From an uncultured Ruegeria sp. (GTDB lineage: Bacteria; Pseudomonadota; Alphaproteobacteria; Rhodobacterales; Rhodobacteraceae): DNA of 64,000 bases. The stretch spans positions 124,001 to 188,000 of the forward strand of contig NZ_CANNGO010000002.1 in assembly GCF_947504215.1 (NCBI RefSeq), given 5' to 3'. The notes under the pieces were generated by a model. That model was not told the DNA's origin, searched no databases, and saw only the letters and a program-made list of their open reading frames with translations. Position numbers and translations under genes: made by a program. Shown here piece after piece: positions 53,606 to 63,179 of the stretch. Positions within the stretch are counted from its first letter, which is position 1. Every line of letters begins with the position of its first letter.

Positions 53606-53884
53606 TTACAATCCACGCTGCAAATCATCTGCCGTTAGAACAGGTTGAATTTCGATCGAAGCGTCAAGGGCCGCAAATAGCGGTTCGTTGATTACGGGCA
53701 TGCGGGCTTGGTCGTTTTCTTCGAAGATAACGATGCCCATCCGTTTGCCGCCCTCTAGCGCAAAATAGGCCGCTTCCGCGTTAACATCTTTAACCAAGGC
53801 GGCAATCGCCTGCCCAAGGGTTCCGTCTTTTTCGGCTTGGTTGCCCTTTTCGACCGGGATTGTGAATTTTAACATCAGGCGCAT
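53606..53884 (-). CDS. Conserved hypothetical protein (ferredoxin-like fold)
   Basis: A 92-residue soluble protein starting MRLMLKFTIPVEKGNQAEKDG with a GGGAG site upstream. Strand-helix alternation and the AAYFALEGGKRMGIVIFEE segment suggest an alpha/beta ferredoxin-like fold. A MPVINEPLFAALDASIEIQPV block lies near the end. The function is not known to me. It follows the glnA region on the same strand but is separated from it by a terminator. Confidence 0.7.
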   Translation of the reverse strand: MRLMLKFTIPVEKGNQAEKDGTLGQAIAALVKDVNAEAAYFALEGGKRMGIVIFEENDQARMPVINEPLFAALDASIEIQPVLTADDLQRGL

Positions 53885-53987
53885 GGAACTCTCCCAGAGT
53901 TTCGATCGCGGTTTCTCGGGTAAAGGCTCCGACGTTCGGGCGTGCCAGTCAAGGTGATTGCTTTCGACTTGTTATCAAACGGAAAAA

Positions 53988-54009
53988 GGGCGCCGAACCA
54001 ACGGCGCCC
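53988..54009 (-). terminator. Terminator after glnA
   Basis: GGGCGCCG-N6-CGGCGCCC forms an eight-base-pair stem; minus-strand readout ends in TTTTT. It lies 26 bases after the glnA stop. Confidence 0.9.
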
Positions 54010-54034
54010 ATTCAAGTCTTCAAAAGCCTATTGC

Positions 54035-55441
54035 TTAGCAGCTGTAGTACATTCCGTATTCTACAGGGTGCGGTGTGTGCTCGTAGGTTTCGACTTCTTC
54101 CATCTTCAATGCGATGTAGCCGTCGATCTGATCTTTGGTGAACACGTCGCCTTGCAGCAAGAAGTCGTGATCGGATGCCAGAGCTTCCAGAGCTTCGCGC
54201 AGGCTGCCGCAAACGGTTGGGATGTCGGCCAATTCCTCGGCGGGCAGATCGTAGAGATTCTTGTCCATGGCTTCGCCCGGATCGATCTTGTTCTTGATAC
54301 CGTCCAGACCGGCCATTAGCAGAGCAGCAAACGCAAGGTAAGGGTTCGCGGCCGGATCGGGGAAACGGGCCTCGACGCGCTTGGCCTTGGGGCTTTCGGT
54401 CCATGGAATACGGACACAACCCGACCGGTTACGGGCCGAGTAGGCGCGCAGAACGGGGGCCTCGAAGCCAGGGATCAAGCGCTTGTAGCTGTTGGTCGAT
54501 GGATTGGTGAAGGCATTCAGGGTCTTGGCGTGTTTCAGAACACCACCGATGAACCACAGGGCTTCATCCGACAGATCAGCGTATTTGTCGCCCGCAAACA
54601 GCGGCTTGCCTTCCTTCCAAATCGACATGTTGACGTGCATGCCGGTGCCGTTGTCACCTGCGATCGGCTTTGGCATGAAGGTGGCCGATTTGCCGTAAGC
54701 ATGCGCGACGTTATGGATGACGTACTTGTACTTCTGCAGCTCATCGGCCTGTTTGGTCAGACTGTCAAAGATCAGACCCAGCTCGTGCTGGCACGAGGCG
54801 ACCTCGTGGTGGTGTTTGTCAACCTTCATGCCCAGGCGCTTCATGGTTGACAGCATTTCTGAACGCAGGTCTTGCGCTTCGTCGATCGGGTTGACCGGGA
54901 AGTAACCGCCCTTGACGCCCGGACGGTGACCCATGTTGCCCATCTCGTATTCGGTGTCGGTGTTCCACGATGCGTCTGTTGCATCAACTTCGTAGGATAC
55001 CTTGTTGATACTGTTCGAGAAACGGACGTCGTCGAACAGGAAGAATTCTGCTTCAGGACCAAAGTATGCTGCGTCGCCGATACCCGAGGACTTCAGGTAT
55101 GCCTCGGCTTTCTGTGCGGTACCGCGCGGGTCACGTTCGTAGGCTTCGCCGGTGTCGGGTTCGACGACCGAGCAATGCACGCAGATGGTCTTTTCTGCAT
55201 AAAACGGATCGACATAGGCGCTGTCCGTATCGACCATCAGCTTCATGTCGGATGCTTCGATCGACTTCCAGCCGGCGATGGACGAGCCATCGAACATGAA
55301 GCCTTCTTCCAGAAAATCCTCGTCAACCTGATCGGCCATCAGGGTCACGTGCTGCAGCTTGCCGCGCGGGTCGGTGAAACGAACGTCGACATATTCTGCG
55401 CCTTCGTCCTTGATCAGCTGAAGAACTGCGTCCTTGCTCAT
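54035..55441 (-). CDS. glnA: Glutamine synthetase type I
   Basis: A 468-residue GSI-beta enzyme that forms glutamine from glutamate and ammonia. The active-site blocks [33 protein letters not shown] and [10 protein letters not shown] are present. The adenylylation tyrosine is near residue 397 in NLYDLPAEE. It is a dodecamer regulated by GlnE and PII. It follows glnB after 32 bases and ends at a strong terminator. Confidence 0.97.
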   Translation of the reverse strand: MSKDAVLQLIKDEGAEYVDVRFTDPRGKLQHVTLMADQVDEDFLEEGFMFDGSSIAGWKSIEASDMKLMVDTDSAYVDPFYAEKTICVHCSVVEPDTGEAYERDPRGTAQKAEAYLKSSGIGDAAYFGPEAEFFLFDDVRFSNSINKVSYEVDATDASWNTDTEYEMGNMGHRPGVKGGYFPVNPIDEAQDLRSEMLSTMKRLGMKVDKHHHEVASCQHELGLIFDSLTKQADELQKYKYVIHNVAHAYGKSATFMPKPIAGDNGTGMHVNMSIWKEGKPLFAGDKYADLSDEALWFIGGVLKHAKTLNAFTNPSTNSYKRLIPGFEAPVLRAYSARNRSGCVRIPWTESPKAKRVEARFPDPAANPYLAFAALLMAGLDGIKNKIDPGEAMDKNLYDLPAEELADIPTVCGSLREALEALASDHDFLLQGDVFTKDQIDGYIALKMEEVETYEHTPHPVEYGMYYSC

Positions 55442-55473
55442 TCTCTTGGTTCCTCTGATTTGAGATTGTTCGA

Positions 55474-55818
<345 letters not shown>

Positions 55819-55867
55819 TCACCTCGCATGGTTGTCAGAATGGCAGTGATCACGTCTAAGATCGTGC

Positions 55868-55882
55868 AGCAATGCGATTGCC
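55868..55882 (-). promoter_or_regulatory. Sigma-54-like promoter of glnBA
   Basis: On the minus strand GGCA at the -24 position and TTGCT at the -12 position have the exact GG-N10-GC spacing of RpoN promoters. Transcription would begin about 45 bases before the glnB ATG. No clear NtrC dyad was found nearby. Confidence 0.42.
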
Positions 55883-55981
55883 GAATTGATCAGCGGTGGA
55901 AGTACTGAAATCAATCGGCAGGTGAAATTTTAGTCGGTTTGCACAAAAAGTAATCGAAATTGAATCGGGTTAGGGTTTGAG

Positions 55982-57598
55982 ATGACAGAATTGCTGACAG
56001 CGGCGCAGATGCGGGCGATTGAGCAGGCCGCAATCGGGTCCGGCCAGGTGACAGGTCTGGAACTGATGGAACGGGCCGGGCAGGGCGTTGTCGAAGCAAT
56101 TTTCGAGGAATGGCCAGAGTTGGCAAAAACCTCCGGTAAGGCAGTTGTTTTGTGCGGACCGGGTAACAATGGCGGCGATGGGTTTGTCGTTGCGCGGTTG
56201 CTCAAGCAGTGGGGGTGGGAGGTTGAGGTCTTTCTGTTTGGAGACCCCGAGAAGCTGCCACCGGATGCACGGACGAACTACGAGCTTTGGTGTCAATTGG
56301 GGGCGGTCGCACCCGTACGCGAGGGATTTTGGTTGCCAAACTGTGACTTGCACATCGATGCATTGTTTGGAACCGGCCTGACACGCCCAATTCCCAAGAG
56401 TGCCTCATACTCGCTCTCATATCTTCACAAGCGCCATCCGCATTTTGTTGCAGTCGCTGTGGATGTACCGTCTGGATTATGCTCGGATAGCGGACAACCG
56501 TTAGGGGTTTCCGGCAAAGCCGACCTGACCGTCTCATTTCACCGGTCGAAACTCGGTCACTACCTTTCGGATGGCTCTGAAAGATCAGGAAAAGTCGTGG
56601 TCAAGGATATTGGTTTGCCTGTAAAAGCCTTTCCAACGTTTGCGGACGTTGTCGGGTATGTGAACGATCCAGAACGAAAACCACAAACTGGAGAAGAGAT
56701 TAGGGAGGAAGCTGAAAAATCTGCGGCCGAAGATCGAGCAGTCGTAACGCTTGCCAACCCTATCAATCGATTTGACAAACTCTTGGGGGGCAACAAATAC
56801 ACAAACGGCCACGCTCTGATCCTCTCTGGTAATCCTGGAAAAACCGGTGCTGCGCGGCTGGCCGCGCGCGGGGCTCTGCGCATCGGGGCGGGGTTGGTAA
56901 CTTTGGGCGTACCCCCGAACGCGCAGACGGAAGTCGCGGCGCAGGTGACGGCCATCATGTTGCGGCAGGTCGAAGGGTCTGACGCGTTGTCGGCTGTATT
57001 GCAAGATGAACGACTGAACGCCCTCTGCCTTGGTCCCGCTCTGGGGGTAGAACGTGCGCGCGAACTCGTGCCAGTAGCTTTGGAAACTGGGCGCGCGACG
57101 GTTCTGGACGCGGATGCGTTGACCGCTTTTGCGGATTACCCTGCGGAGCTGTTTGCCCAACTACACGAGAATTGCGTGTTGACCCCACACGGCGGTGAAT
57201 TCGCGCGGCTGTTCCCCGATATCTCAGAGAAGTTGCTTGCAACTCCGACCAAGGGTCCGGCCTATTCCAAGGTTGATGCCACGCGAGAGGCTGCTGTGCG
57301 GGCAGGGTGTGTGATCCTGTTCAAAGGGCCGGATACTATCATTGCCGCACCGGACGGGCGGTGCGTGATCAATTCGGCACATTATGACCGGGCTGCACCT
57401 TGGCTGGCGACGGCAGGGTCGGGCGACGTGTTGGCAGGGTTCATCACCGGCTTGCTGGCGCGCGGGTTCGCACCGATGCAGGCTGCCGAAACGGGTGCTT
57501 GGTTACATGTCGAATGCGCTCGGCTTTTTGGTCCGGGTCTCATTGCGGAAGATATACCGGAACAACTCCCAGAGGTTTTCAAGCAGTTAAGTACCTGA
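55982..57598 (+). CDS. nnr: Bifunctional NAD(P)H-hydrate epimerase / ADP-dependent dehydratase
   Basis: A 538-residue repair enzyme for damaged NAD(P)H. The N-terminal YjeF_N epimerase domain (1-215) has GPGNNGGDGFVVARLL at 59-74 and DALFGTGLTRPI. The C-terminal carbohydrate-kinase-like dehydratase has LSGNPGKTGAARLAARGAL, LTPHGGEFARL and the nucleotide-binding GSGDVLAG near residue 479. It is divergent from glnB. A charged linker of about 40 residues (KPQTGEEIREEAEKSAAEDR) between the domains makes it slightly longer than usual. Confidence 0.94.
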   Translation: MTELLTAAQMRAIEQAAIGSGQVTGLELMERAGQGVVEAIFEEWPELAKTSGKAVVLCGPGNNGGDGFVVARLLKQWGWEVEVFLFGDPEKLPPDARTNYELWCQLGAVAPVREGFWLPNCDLHIDALFGTGLTRPIPKSASYSLSYLHKRHPHFVAVAVDVPSGLCSDSGQPLGVSGKADLTVSFHRSKLGHYLSDGSERSGKVVVKDIGLPVKAFPTFADVVGYVNDPERKPQTGEEIREEAEKSAAEDRAVVTLANPINRFDKLLGGNKYTNGHALILSGNPGKTGAARLAARGALRIGAGLVTLGVPPNAQTEVAAQVTAIMLRQVEGSDALSAVLQDERLNALCLGPALGVERARELVPVALETGRATVLDADALTAFADYPAELFAQLHENCVLTPHGGEFARLFPDISEKLLATPTKGPAYSKVDATREAAVRAGCVILFKGPDTIIAAPDGRCVINSAHYDRAAPWLATAGSGDVLAGFITGLLARGFAPMQAAETGAWLHVECARLFGPGLIAEDIPEQLPEVFKQLST

Positions 57599-57903
57599 AC
57601 GCGTTGAGCAAGAAACGTCTGGGCTTCAACCCGTTGAACAGAAAGCGACACCTATGTGCGTTACTGCATAGCAGGTGTTCACCAGTTATCTCGGTCGACG
57701 GCACAATTTGTTTGTCCGACTCTGCGCCGACTCGTGTATGATGTTATAAGTACCTGTAAGTGAAATCATTTTTCCAAAGCTTGCGCGTTCTTTTGTTGCG
57801 AAAATACAATGCTAGCTTAGAACGGATCAGCGACCACTGGAACGCTCGCGATCTATAATCATCTGAGCAGTACCGGAAATCGGAATCTTTCAAGGTGAGT
57901 GAA
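57599..57903 (+). promoter_or_regulatory. Porin upstream region with promoter
   Basis: This 305-base stretch has no convincing gene. A sigma-70-like pair, TTGCGC (57781-57786) and TACAAT (57805-57810) with 18 bases between, would start transcription about 85 bases before the porin. The ribosome site CAAGGTGAG lies just before its ATG. A small antisense RNA is possible but cannot be shown. Confidence 0.45.
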
Positions 57904-59028
57904 ATGACCTTCAATCTAAAACTCTCGTCCATAACCGCAGTATTGGCCGCTACAACGGCACTTCCCGCCGCGGCCGAGCTGAAATATGAAAACAATAGTG
58001 GTGGCTACGTCCTGTTATACGGCCAGCTCAACCCTGCAATCATATCCGTCGACGACGGGCAGCAGACAGAAACCCGTTTGTTGGACAATGCCATTTCGAA
58101 CAGCCGCGTTGGTTTGCGCCTGTTGCAACCGTTTGGCAGCAATGAGTTTACATTCCGTTTTGAAACAGCGCTTGGGTTGCCAAGCTCGTCCGAATGGAAC
58201 CAATTGGGAACCGACTTTAGCGGTTGGACGCGTTCGGATATTCGGCATGTGGATTTCGGTCTGAAAGGCAGTTGGGGTAAAGTTTCGGCTGGCCAGGGCA
58301 GCATGGTGTCGGATGGGGCGGCCGAGACCGACCTGTCTTATGTTGGAACGGCGCTGTATTCATTTACCAACGATGAAAACTCGGGCTTTTTCTACCGCGG
58401 AACGGACGGTGTTTTGAGTGACATCACAGTCGGCGATTCCAGCGATAACTTTGACGGCTCGCGCCGTGGTCGTGTGCGGTATGACACGCCAGACTTAAAT
58501 GGGTTCTCAGCTGGCATCGCCTATGGTCAGAATATCTTGTCCAGCAGTGATGACGATGACTACTATGACGTCGGCGTCGGCTATGAGACCACGTTTGCTG
58601 GAGGTATCGAATTCGCGGCATCGCTTGCTTACGCAGTTCGCTCGCGTGACGATAACTCCGGGGATCGCAAGGACACCATCGGGTCAGCTTCGGTGCTGAT
58701 GCCCAGCGGGTTAAGCTTTACCTTTGCGGCAGGCACCCGTGATGAGGAAGAGGTCGGCGTTTCTGACCCGAGTTTCTGGTATGGCAAGATTGCTTACGAA
58801 GGCGATTGGGTGTCTTGGGGCAAAACCGGGGTTGGTGTCGACTATTACGATGGCTCCGACTTTGAAAGCGACGGCTCCAGCACCAAGTCCTGGGGCGTCG
58901 CGGTTGTTCAGCGGATCGACAGCATCAACACCGATGCCTACCTGAAGTACCGGACTCATGATTTTGATGACGGTACGTCTTTCGACAAGAACGAGGCCTG
59001 GGTTTTGGGCGCGCGCTGGAGGTTCTGA
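57904..59028 (+). CDS. Outer-membrane porin (Rhodobacter porin-like)
   Basis: A 374-residue porin with a signal peptide ending at AAAEL (residue 23). The mature part opens KYENNSGGYVLLYGQLNPAIIS and shows alternating beta strands, acidic loops and a C-terminal WVLGARWRF ending in Phe, the outer-membrane insertion signal. A 16-stranded trimeric general porin is expected. It is followed by a strong terminator, consistent with a highly expressed single gene. Confidence 0.9.
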   Translation: MTFNLKLSSITAVLAATTALPAAAELKYENNSGGYVLLYGQLNPAIISVDDGQQTETRLLDNAISNSRVGLRLLQPFGSNEFTFRFETALGLPSSSEWNQLGTDFSGWTRSDIRHVDFGLKGSWGKVSAGQGSMVSDGAAETDLSYVGTALYSFTNDENSGFFYRGTDGVLSDITVGDSSDNFDGSRRGRVRYDTPDLNGFSAGIAYGQNILSSSDDDDYYDVGVGYETTFAGGIEFAASLAYAVRSRDDNSGDRKDTIGSASVLMPSGLSFTFAAGTRDEEEVGVSDPSFWYGKIAYEGDWVSWGKTGVGVDYYDGSDFESDGSSTKSWGVAVVQRIDSINTDAYLKYRTHDFDDGTSFDKNEAWVLGARWRF

Positions 59029-59051
59029 TCCTGGCTGGGATTGCATAGACA

Positions 59052-59080
59052 CGCCCCGGCCAGTTCCGGGGCGTTTTTTT
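59052..59080 (+). terminator. Porin terminator
   Basis: CGCCCCGG-N6-CCGGGGCG followed by T7. Textbook intrinsic terminator. Confidence 0.95.
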
Positions 59081-59211
59081 GTCTGACACCCCACTAAAAC
59101 AGGGCGGATTGGCCAGTTGCCCCTTGCACGTAGACGGCAGGACAAATAGAAGGCGTCAAATTTGCCTGGCGCGCCGTTTTGCGCGCCCCGAATCCTATGG
59201 GGACTACCATA

Positions 59212-60543
59212 ATGCAGGTTACCGAGACGCTGAACGAAGGTCTGAAACGCGGCTATAACATCACCGTATCTGCGGCCGAGCTGGACAATAAGGTCAACGA
59301 GAAACTGACCGAAGCACAGCCTGAAGTCGAGATGAAGGGTTTTCGCAAAGGCAAGGTGCCGATGGCGCTGCTGAAAAAGCAGTTTGGCCAGCGTCTTCTG
59401 GGCGAAGCGATGCAGGAAACCATCGACGGTGCCATGAACCAGCATTTCGAAGACAGCGGCGAACGTCCGGCCCTGCAGCCCGAGGTCAAGATGACCAATG
59501 AGGACTGGAAAGAAGGCGATGACGTTGAGGTCGCGATGTCCTACGAGGCGCTGCCCGAGATCCCTGAAGTTGACCTGAAATCGGTCGAGTTGGAAAAGCT
59601 GGTGGTCAAAGCCGACGACGCAGCCGTTGAAGAAGCGCTGAACAACCTGGCCGAAACTGCTCAGGATTTCAAAGCGCGCCGCAAGGGCTCGAAAGCCAAG
59701 GACGGCGACCAGATCGTGTTTGACTTTGTTGGTAAGGTCGACGGCGAAGAATTCGAAGGTGGATCGGCCGAAGATTACCCGCTGGTTCTCGGCTCGAACA
59801 GCTTTATCCCTGGTTTCGAAGAGCAGCTGGTTGGTGTGAAAGCCGAGGAAGAAAAAGACGTTAACGTATCCTTCCCCGAGGATTATCAGGCCGAGCATCT
59901 GGCTGGTAAAGACGCCGTATTCAGCTGCACGATCAAAGAGGTCAAGGAGCCTGTCGCGGCAGAGCTGAATGACGAGTTGGCCAAGAAGTTTGGCGCTGAA
60001 GACCTTGATGGTCTGAAGGGGCAAATCTCGGAGCGGCTGGAAGCGGAATATGCAGGTGCGTCGCGCGCTGTCATGAAGCGCGCCTTGCTGGACGCGCTGG
60101 ACACCAAAGTGTCCTTCGATCTGCCGCCCTCATTGGTCGAGGCGGAAGCCAAGCAAATCGCACATCAGCTCTGGCACGAGGAAAACCCCGAAGTTGAAGG
60201 CCATGATCACGATCCGATCGAGCCGACGGATGAGCACAACAAACTGGCAGAACGCCGTGTGCGTCTGGGTCTGCTGCTTGCTGAGTTGGGTCAGAAAGCA
60301 GAAGTTGAAGTGACCGATGCCGAGATGACCCAGGCGATCATGAACCAGGCCCGCCAGTACCCGGGCCAGGAACGTCAGTTCTTCGAGTTTGTCCAGCAGA
60401 ACGCTCAAATGCAACAGCAGCTGCGTGCGCCAATCTTTGAAGACAAAGTTGTCGATTATGTCTTCGAACTGGCTCAGGTGGCTGACAAAGAAGTTAGCAA
60501 AGACGATCTGCAAAAAGCCGTTGAGGATTTGGAAGAGGAATAA
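59212..60543 (+). CDS. tig: Trigger factor
   Basis: A 443-residue ribosome-bound chaperone. The ribosome-binding loop [12 protein letters not shown] is near residue 44. The PPIase domain ([32 protein letters not shown]) lies at about 160-245, and the helical arms and acidic C-terminus follow. The ATG at 59212 gives the family start [15 protein letters not shown], with GGGGA upstream. No clpP or clpX follows, unlike in E. coli. Confidence 0.96.
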   Translation: MQVTETLNEGLKRGYNITVSAAELDNKVNEKLTEAQPEVEMKGFRKGKVPMALLKKQFGQRLLGEAMQETIDGAMNQHFEDSGERPALQPEVKMTNEDWKEGDDVEVAMSYEALPEIPEVDLKSVELEKLVVKADDAAVEEALNNLAETAQDFKARRKGSKAKDGDQIVFDFVGKVDGEEFEGGSAEDYPLVLGSNSFIPGFEEQLVGVKAEEEKDVNVSFPEDYQAEHLAGKDAVFSCTIKEVKEPVAAELNDELAKKFGAEDLDGLKGQISERLEAEYAGASRAVMKRALLDALDTKVSFDLPPSLVEAEAKQIAHQLWHEENPEVEGHDHDPIEPTDEHNKLAERRVRLGLLLAELGQKAEVEVTDAEMTQAIMNQARQYPGQERQFFEFVQQNAQMQQQLRAPIFEDKVVDYVFELAQVADKEVSKDDLQKAVEDLEEE

Positions 60544-60577
60544 TCCTCTTCCTCCCCGTCAAGGGGCGCAAATAGAA

Positions 60578-60607
60578 GCGGAGCCGCCTGAAATTAGGCG
60601 ACTCCGC
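60578..60607. terminator. Hairpin between tig and luxI
   Basis: GCGGAG and CTCCGC with inner CGCCT/AGGCG pairs form an 11-base-pair stem with one mismatch. There is no T-run on either side, so termination may need Rho. Confidence 0.5.
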
Positions 60608-60638
60608 ATGGGTGGCTTTGTACTATGAGGTGAGGGGG

Positions 60639-61493
60639 TCAAGCCTCATGAGCAAAAGCACGGGGGGTCTTTAGCAGAGCGGTCTTTTGCTCTGGCGTGA
60701 ATGTGTGAGACAGTGCCTCGATCAGCTTTAAGACATCTTGCCTTTCAGCTTCGTTTTTCGCCGCACTCATCTGCTCAACGAAATACTTCTCAAGGTCTGT
60801 TCGTGGTTTGTGGTCGTGGTTCGCAGGGCTAAGCTCTGCATCTTTCCGGCTTGCGAACAGCTCCAACGCCTGTTCTTCTTCGAGGAAGACATCGTGGTGA
60901 ATGTCAGCGAAGTTTCTAACTCGTGAGATGCGTTCGTCTGAGCAATCTAGCAACGCGGCGAGCGCCGGGACTTTACCCATCTGCACTTTTTTCCCAACAT
61001 AGTCGTAGGGTGCGTTGTCGGATCTTTTCAGAACGCGATCCATCACGGGATCAATCACGGTGATGATATCCTGAATGCCAGCATTCTTGGCATATTCCAG
61101 AGACCCAATCATTAGCTCGGATGTCGCATAAGCGACCGAGTTCTTGTCCTTGCCGCGGTTCAGGCGTTGGGTATCCACACAAAAGCGCGTCGATTCCCAG
61201 ACGGTTGCGCTGCGCAATGGTGCTTCACCGTCCAGAATGGCGGAAAACACGTCGGACAACATGTGAGGTCCAGTGGTCTGTAGGGCACGCACGGCTGCGA
61301 CGACATTCCCCCCGTCGTCGAGTCCGATTACATATGCCGGGTCCAGATGATCGAATTCGTCGATCTCTTTGCCATCTTCGATTTTGACGTCCCATCCCAG
61401 GCGCCCACCAAATACTCTTGCTCTCAACTCAAACATTTCGTCAAGAACCTCGCCAAACAGGTGTCTGTTCAGCCCATCAACTACGATGATCAT
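60639..61493 (-). CDS. luxI: Acyl-homoserine lactone synthase (LuxI family), long form
   Basis: A 284-residue LuxI-type enzyme that makes acyl-homoserine lactones from SAM and an acyl carrier. The invariant residues fall at classical positions: Arg24, Phe28, Trp34, Asp45, Asp48, Arg69, Glu100 and Arg103. Ordinary family members have 200-220 residues; this one has an extra charged tail from about residue 200 (RKDAELSPANHDHKPRTDLE ... PRAFAHEA). The luxR gene is directly upstream on the same strand, 108 bases away. The signal's chain length cannot be told from sequence. Confidence 0.92.
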   Translation of the reverse strand: MIIVVDGLNRHLFGEVLDEMFELRARVFGGRLGWDVKIEDGKEIDEFDHLDPAYVIGLDDGGNVVAAVRALQTTGPHMLSDVFSAILDGEAPLRSATVWESTRFCVDTQRLNRGKDKNSVAYATSELMIGSLEYAKNAGIQDIITVIDPVMDRVLKRSDNAPYDYVGKKVQMGKVPALAALLDCSDERISRVRNFADIHHDVFLEEEQALELFASRKDAELSPANHDHKPRTDLEKYFVEQMSAAKNEAERQDVLKLIEALSHTFTPEQKTALLKTPRAFAHEA

Positions 61494-61500
61494 TTCTTTC

Positions 61501-61549
61501 CCCCTTCGAGTGGTTGTTCGGTAAACTAGACGTTACCGTTTTGAAGGGG
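61501..61549 (-). promoter_or_regulatory. Nested dyads in the luxI leader (lux-box-like and SD-masking)
   Basis: A 20-base inverted repeat CGGTAA-N8-TTACCG (61519-61538) has the size of a lux box. Around it CCCCTTC (61543-61549 read on the minus strand) can pair with GAAGGGG (61507-61501), which contains the luxI ribosome site. Inner and outer arms together could fold into one RNA hairpin hiding the start. Confidence 0.5.
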
Positions 61550-61601
61550 TTTTTCTATTGGGGGTTTCCCGTATTTAGGCGGAATTTAGAAATTTTTTAG
61601 G

Positions 61602-62303
61602 TTACCCTGGGGTAATCAGGCCAATTGCTATTGCGCGACCCACTGCTTGCGGGGTCGTCAAGGCACTTAGCTTCTCTCTGCTTGAACGCAGATGAACCTC
61701 TACCGTGCGGTGCGAAATCGACAGAATATCGCCGATATCCTGTTGCGACTTGCCAGCGGCCACCCATTGTAAAATCTCGGCTTCGCGGGTGGACAATGTC
61801 GGATGATAAAGCGCGCTCGTGAACTCATCAGAGGTAACAACGTTGTCGTGAATGTGCACAGCCATCGACTGCAGATCGCCTATGACGTGCGTGTACAGTT
61901 TACGCCATTCTTCCTTGCTGCAGTCACGTGTGGCGCTAAGTAATCCAATGTCACCATAAGGACCGCGCACCGGGATCGTTACACCTTGGCTCGGAAGGCC
62001 AAAATCATGTGCGTCCCTGAAAACACGCTGAAAATCGGGGCTGCGTTCCAGTCGGCTCCAGTCCACAGGGGCAATGCTGCGGCGGCTCATGTGAATGGTC
62101 GGGTCGATCATAATCAGACCTTGCGACTGGTAGTGATCTTTCCACTCATCACCATAGGTCACATACCCAGCCACGGTGCCCGCAGTTGGGTTCATGCCAG
62201 CATAGGCCGCATGATCCATATCGTGTTTTTCACAGATCTGTCGCAGAAACTCAGTATACCGAGTTTCTGAATCCGGTAGGGTGCTTAGATCGACAATTTC
62301 CAT
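61602..62303 (-). CDS. luxR: LuxR family autoinducer-binding transcriptional regulator
   Basis: A 233-residue regulator. The N-terminal autoinducer-binding domain shows the conserved Trp54, Tyr58, Asp67, Pro68 and Trp82. The C-terminal LuxR HTH begins LSTREAEILQWVAAGKSQQDIGDILSI and ends TVEVHLRSSREKL. It binds an acyl-homoserine lactone and acts on lux-box dyads. It is encoded directly upstream of luxI, which is likely its cognate synthase. Confidence 0.93.
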   Translation of the reverse strand: MEIVDLSTLPDSETRYTEFLRQICEKHDMDHAAYAGMNPTAGTVAGYVTYGDEWKDHYQSQGLIMIDPTIHMSRRSIAPVDWSRLERSPDFQRVFRDAHDFGLPSQGVTIPVRGPYGDIGLLSATRDCSKEEWRKLYTHVIGDLQSMAVHIHDNVVTSDEFTSALYHPTLSTREAEILQWVAAGKSQQDIGDILSISHRTVEVHLRSSREKLSALTTPQAVGRAIAIGLITPG

Positions 62304-62360
62304 ATGTTGCCTACCAGCTGCGGCCCATCCGGCAACCCGATGGTGTCGTCGAGCGTGCCA

Positions 62361-62386
62361 TTACCTTAGAGTGGAACCCATTTACC
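62361..62386 (-). promoter_or_regulatory. Direct repeat upstream of luxR
   Basis: Two GGTAA half-sites (minus strand; 62361-62365 and 62382-62386) are repeated 21 bases apart, in nearly identical surroundings (AGGTAATGG and AGGTAAATGG). The half-site is the same as in the luxI dyad. Confidence 0.3.
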
Positions 62387-62540
62387 TCACGGCGATGAGA
62401 ACACCACACTTTTCAAAACATGACAAGGCGACGCACGATTTGTCTATGCATTTCGCCATACTGGATCAGGTAATTAGAGCATTTTTATCACTGTGTGGCC
62501 TTGGCTGCTGGTCAAATCCAGAGGTTTTGGGCTCAAAACG

Positions 62541-63026
62541 CTAAGGCGCAGGCCTCAAACCCGTTTCCACCAACATGCCGCGGGCCTTAGCTTCGGGATA
62601 GAATCCTTTCGCATAAAGAAAGATCGCCCGTTGTTGGTTTCCATCGGACAAAAGCCATGCGCCACGCAGGTATTTTCCCGCAAATTCCAGGTTTGTATCT
62701 GCATTCAGCAGGCCCTCGGCATTGCCTGAGTAGCCCATCGAGCGCGCAGTAGCAGGCAAAATCTGCAGCAGGCCATAATACGGGCGGTTGACGGCCCAAG
62801 GACGATGCGTGCTTTCACGGATCGCCAGTTTATGAACCAATTCGCGCGGCAACTCATAGTGATCGGCCCATTTGTTGATTGAGGCGCGCAATTCCGGAGT
62901 TTCATTTGGATAGAGTGGGGGATCAAACGTCTGCGGGTCCCCGCGAGACACTTCTGCCCCGCCACAGGCGGCCAAAGGGGCCATAAGCAAGATTGCCGTA
63001 AGATGGCGACGCGAGAATACTGCCAT
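62541..63026 (-). CDS. Lytic transglycosylase lipoprotein (SLT family)
   Basis: A 161-residue lipoprotein with lipobox LAAC (Cys21). The SLT fold is recognised by LAIRESTHRPWAVNRPYYGLLQILPATARSMGY, in which Glu71 is the catalytic acid. It would cut peptidoglycan from the outer membrane side. The ATG at 63026 follows GGAG. It is small for the family, the catalytic domain only. Confidence 0.85.
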   Translation of the reverse strand: MAVFSRRHLTAILLMAPLAACGGAEVSRGDPQTFDPPLYPNETPELRASINKWADHYELPRELVHKLAIRESTHRPWAVNRPYYGLLQILPATARSMGYSGNAEGLLNADTNLEFAGKYLRGAWLLSDGNQQRAIFLYAKGFYPEAKARGMLVETGLRPAP

Positions 63027-63132
63027 GTTGATCTCCAAGCTGCGCGAGATGATGATATGGATCGAATGTCAAACCGCAAGCTTATGGTCAAAATCTGGCC
63101 AAATGTTGCTCGTCCCGAATACTCATAAAAAA

Positions 63133-63155
63133 GGTCGCGCAAAAGCTGCGCGACC
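63133..63155 (-). terminator. Terminator after rplI
   Basis: GGTCGCGCA-AAAGC-TGCGCGACC forms a nine-base-pair stem; minus-strand readout ends in T6. Confidence 0.93.
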
Positions 63156-63179
63156 CTCAAATTCTAGAAGTCAGGGCGA

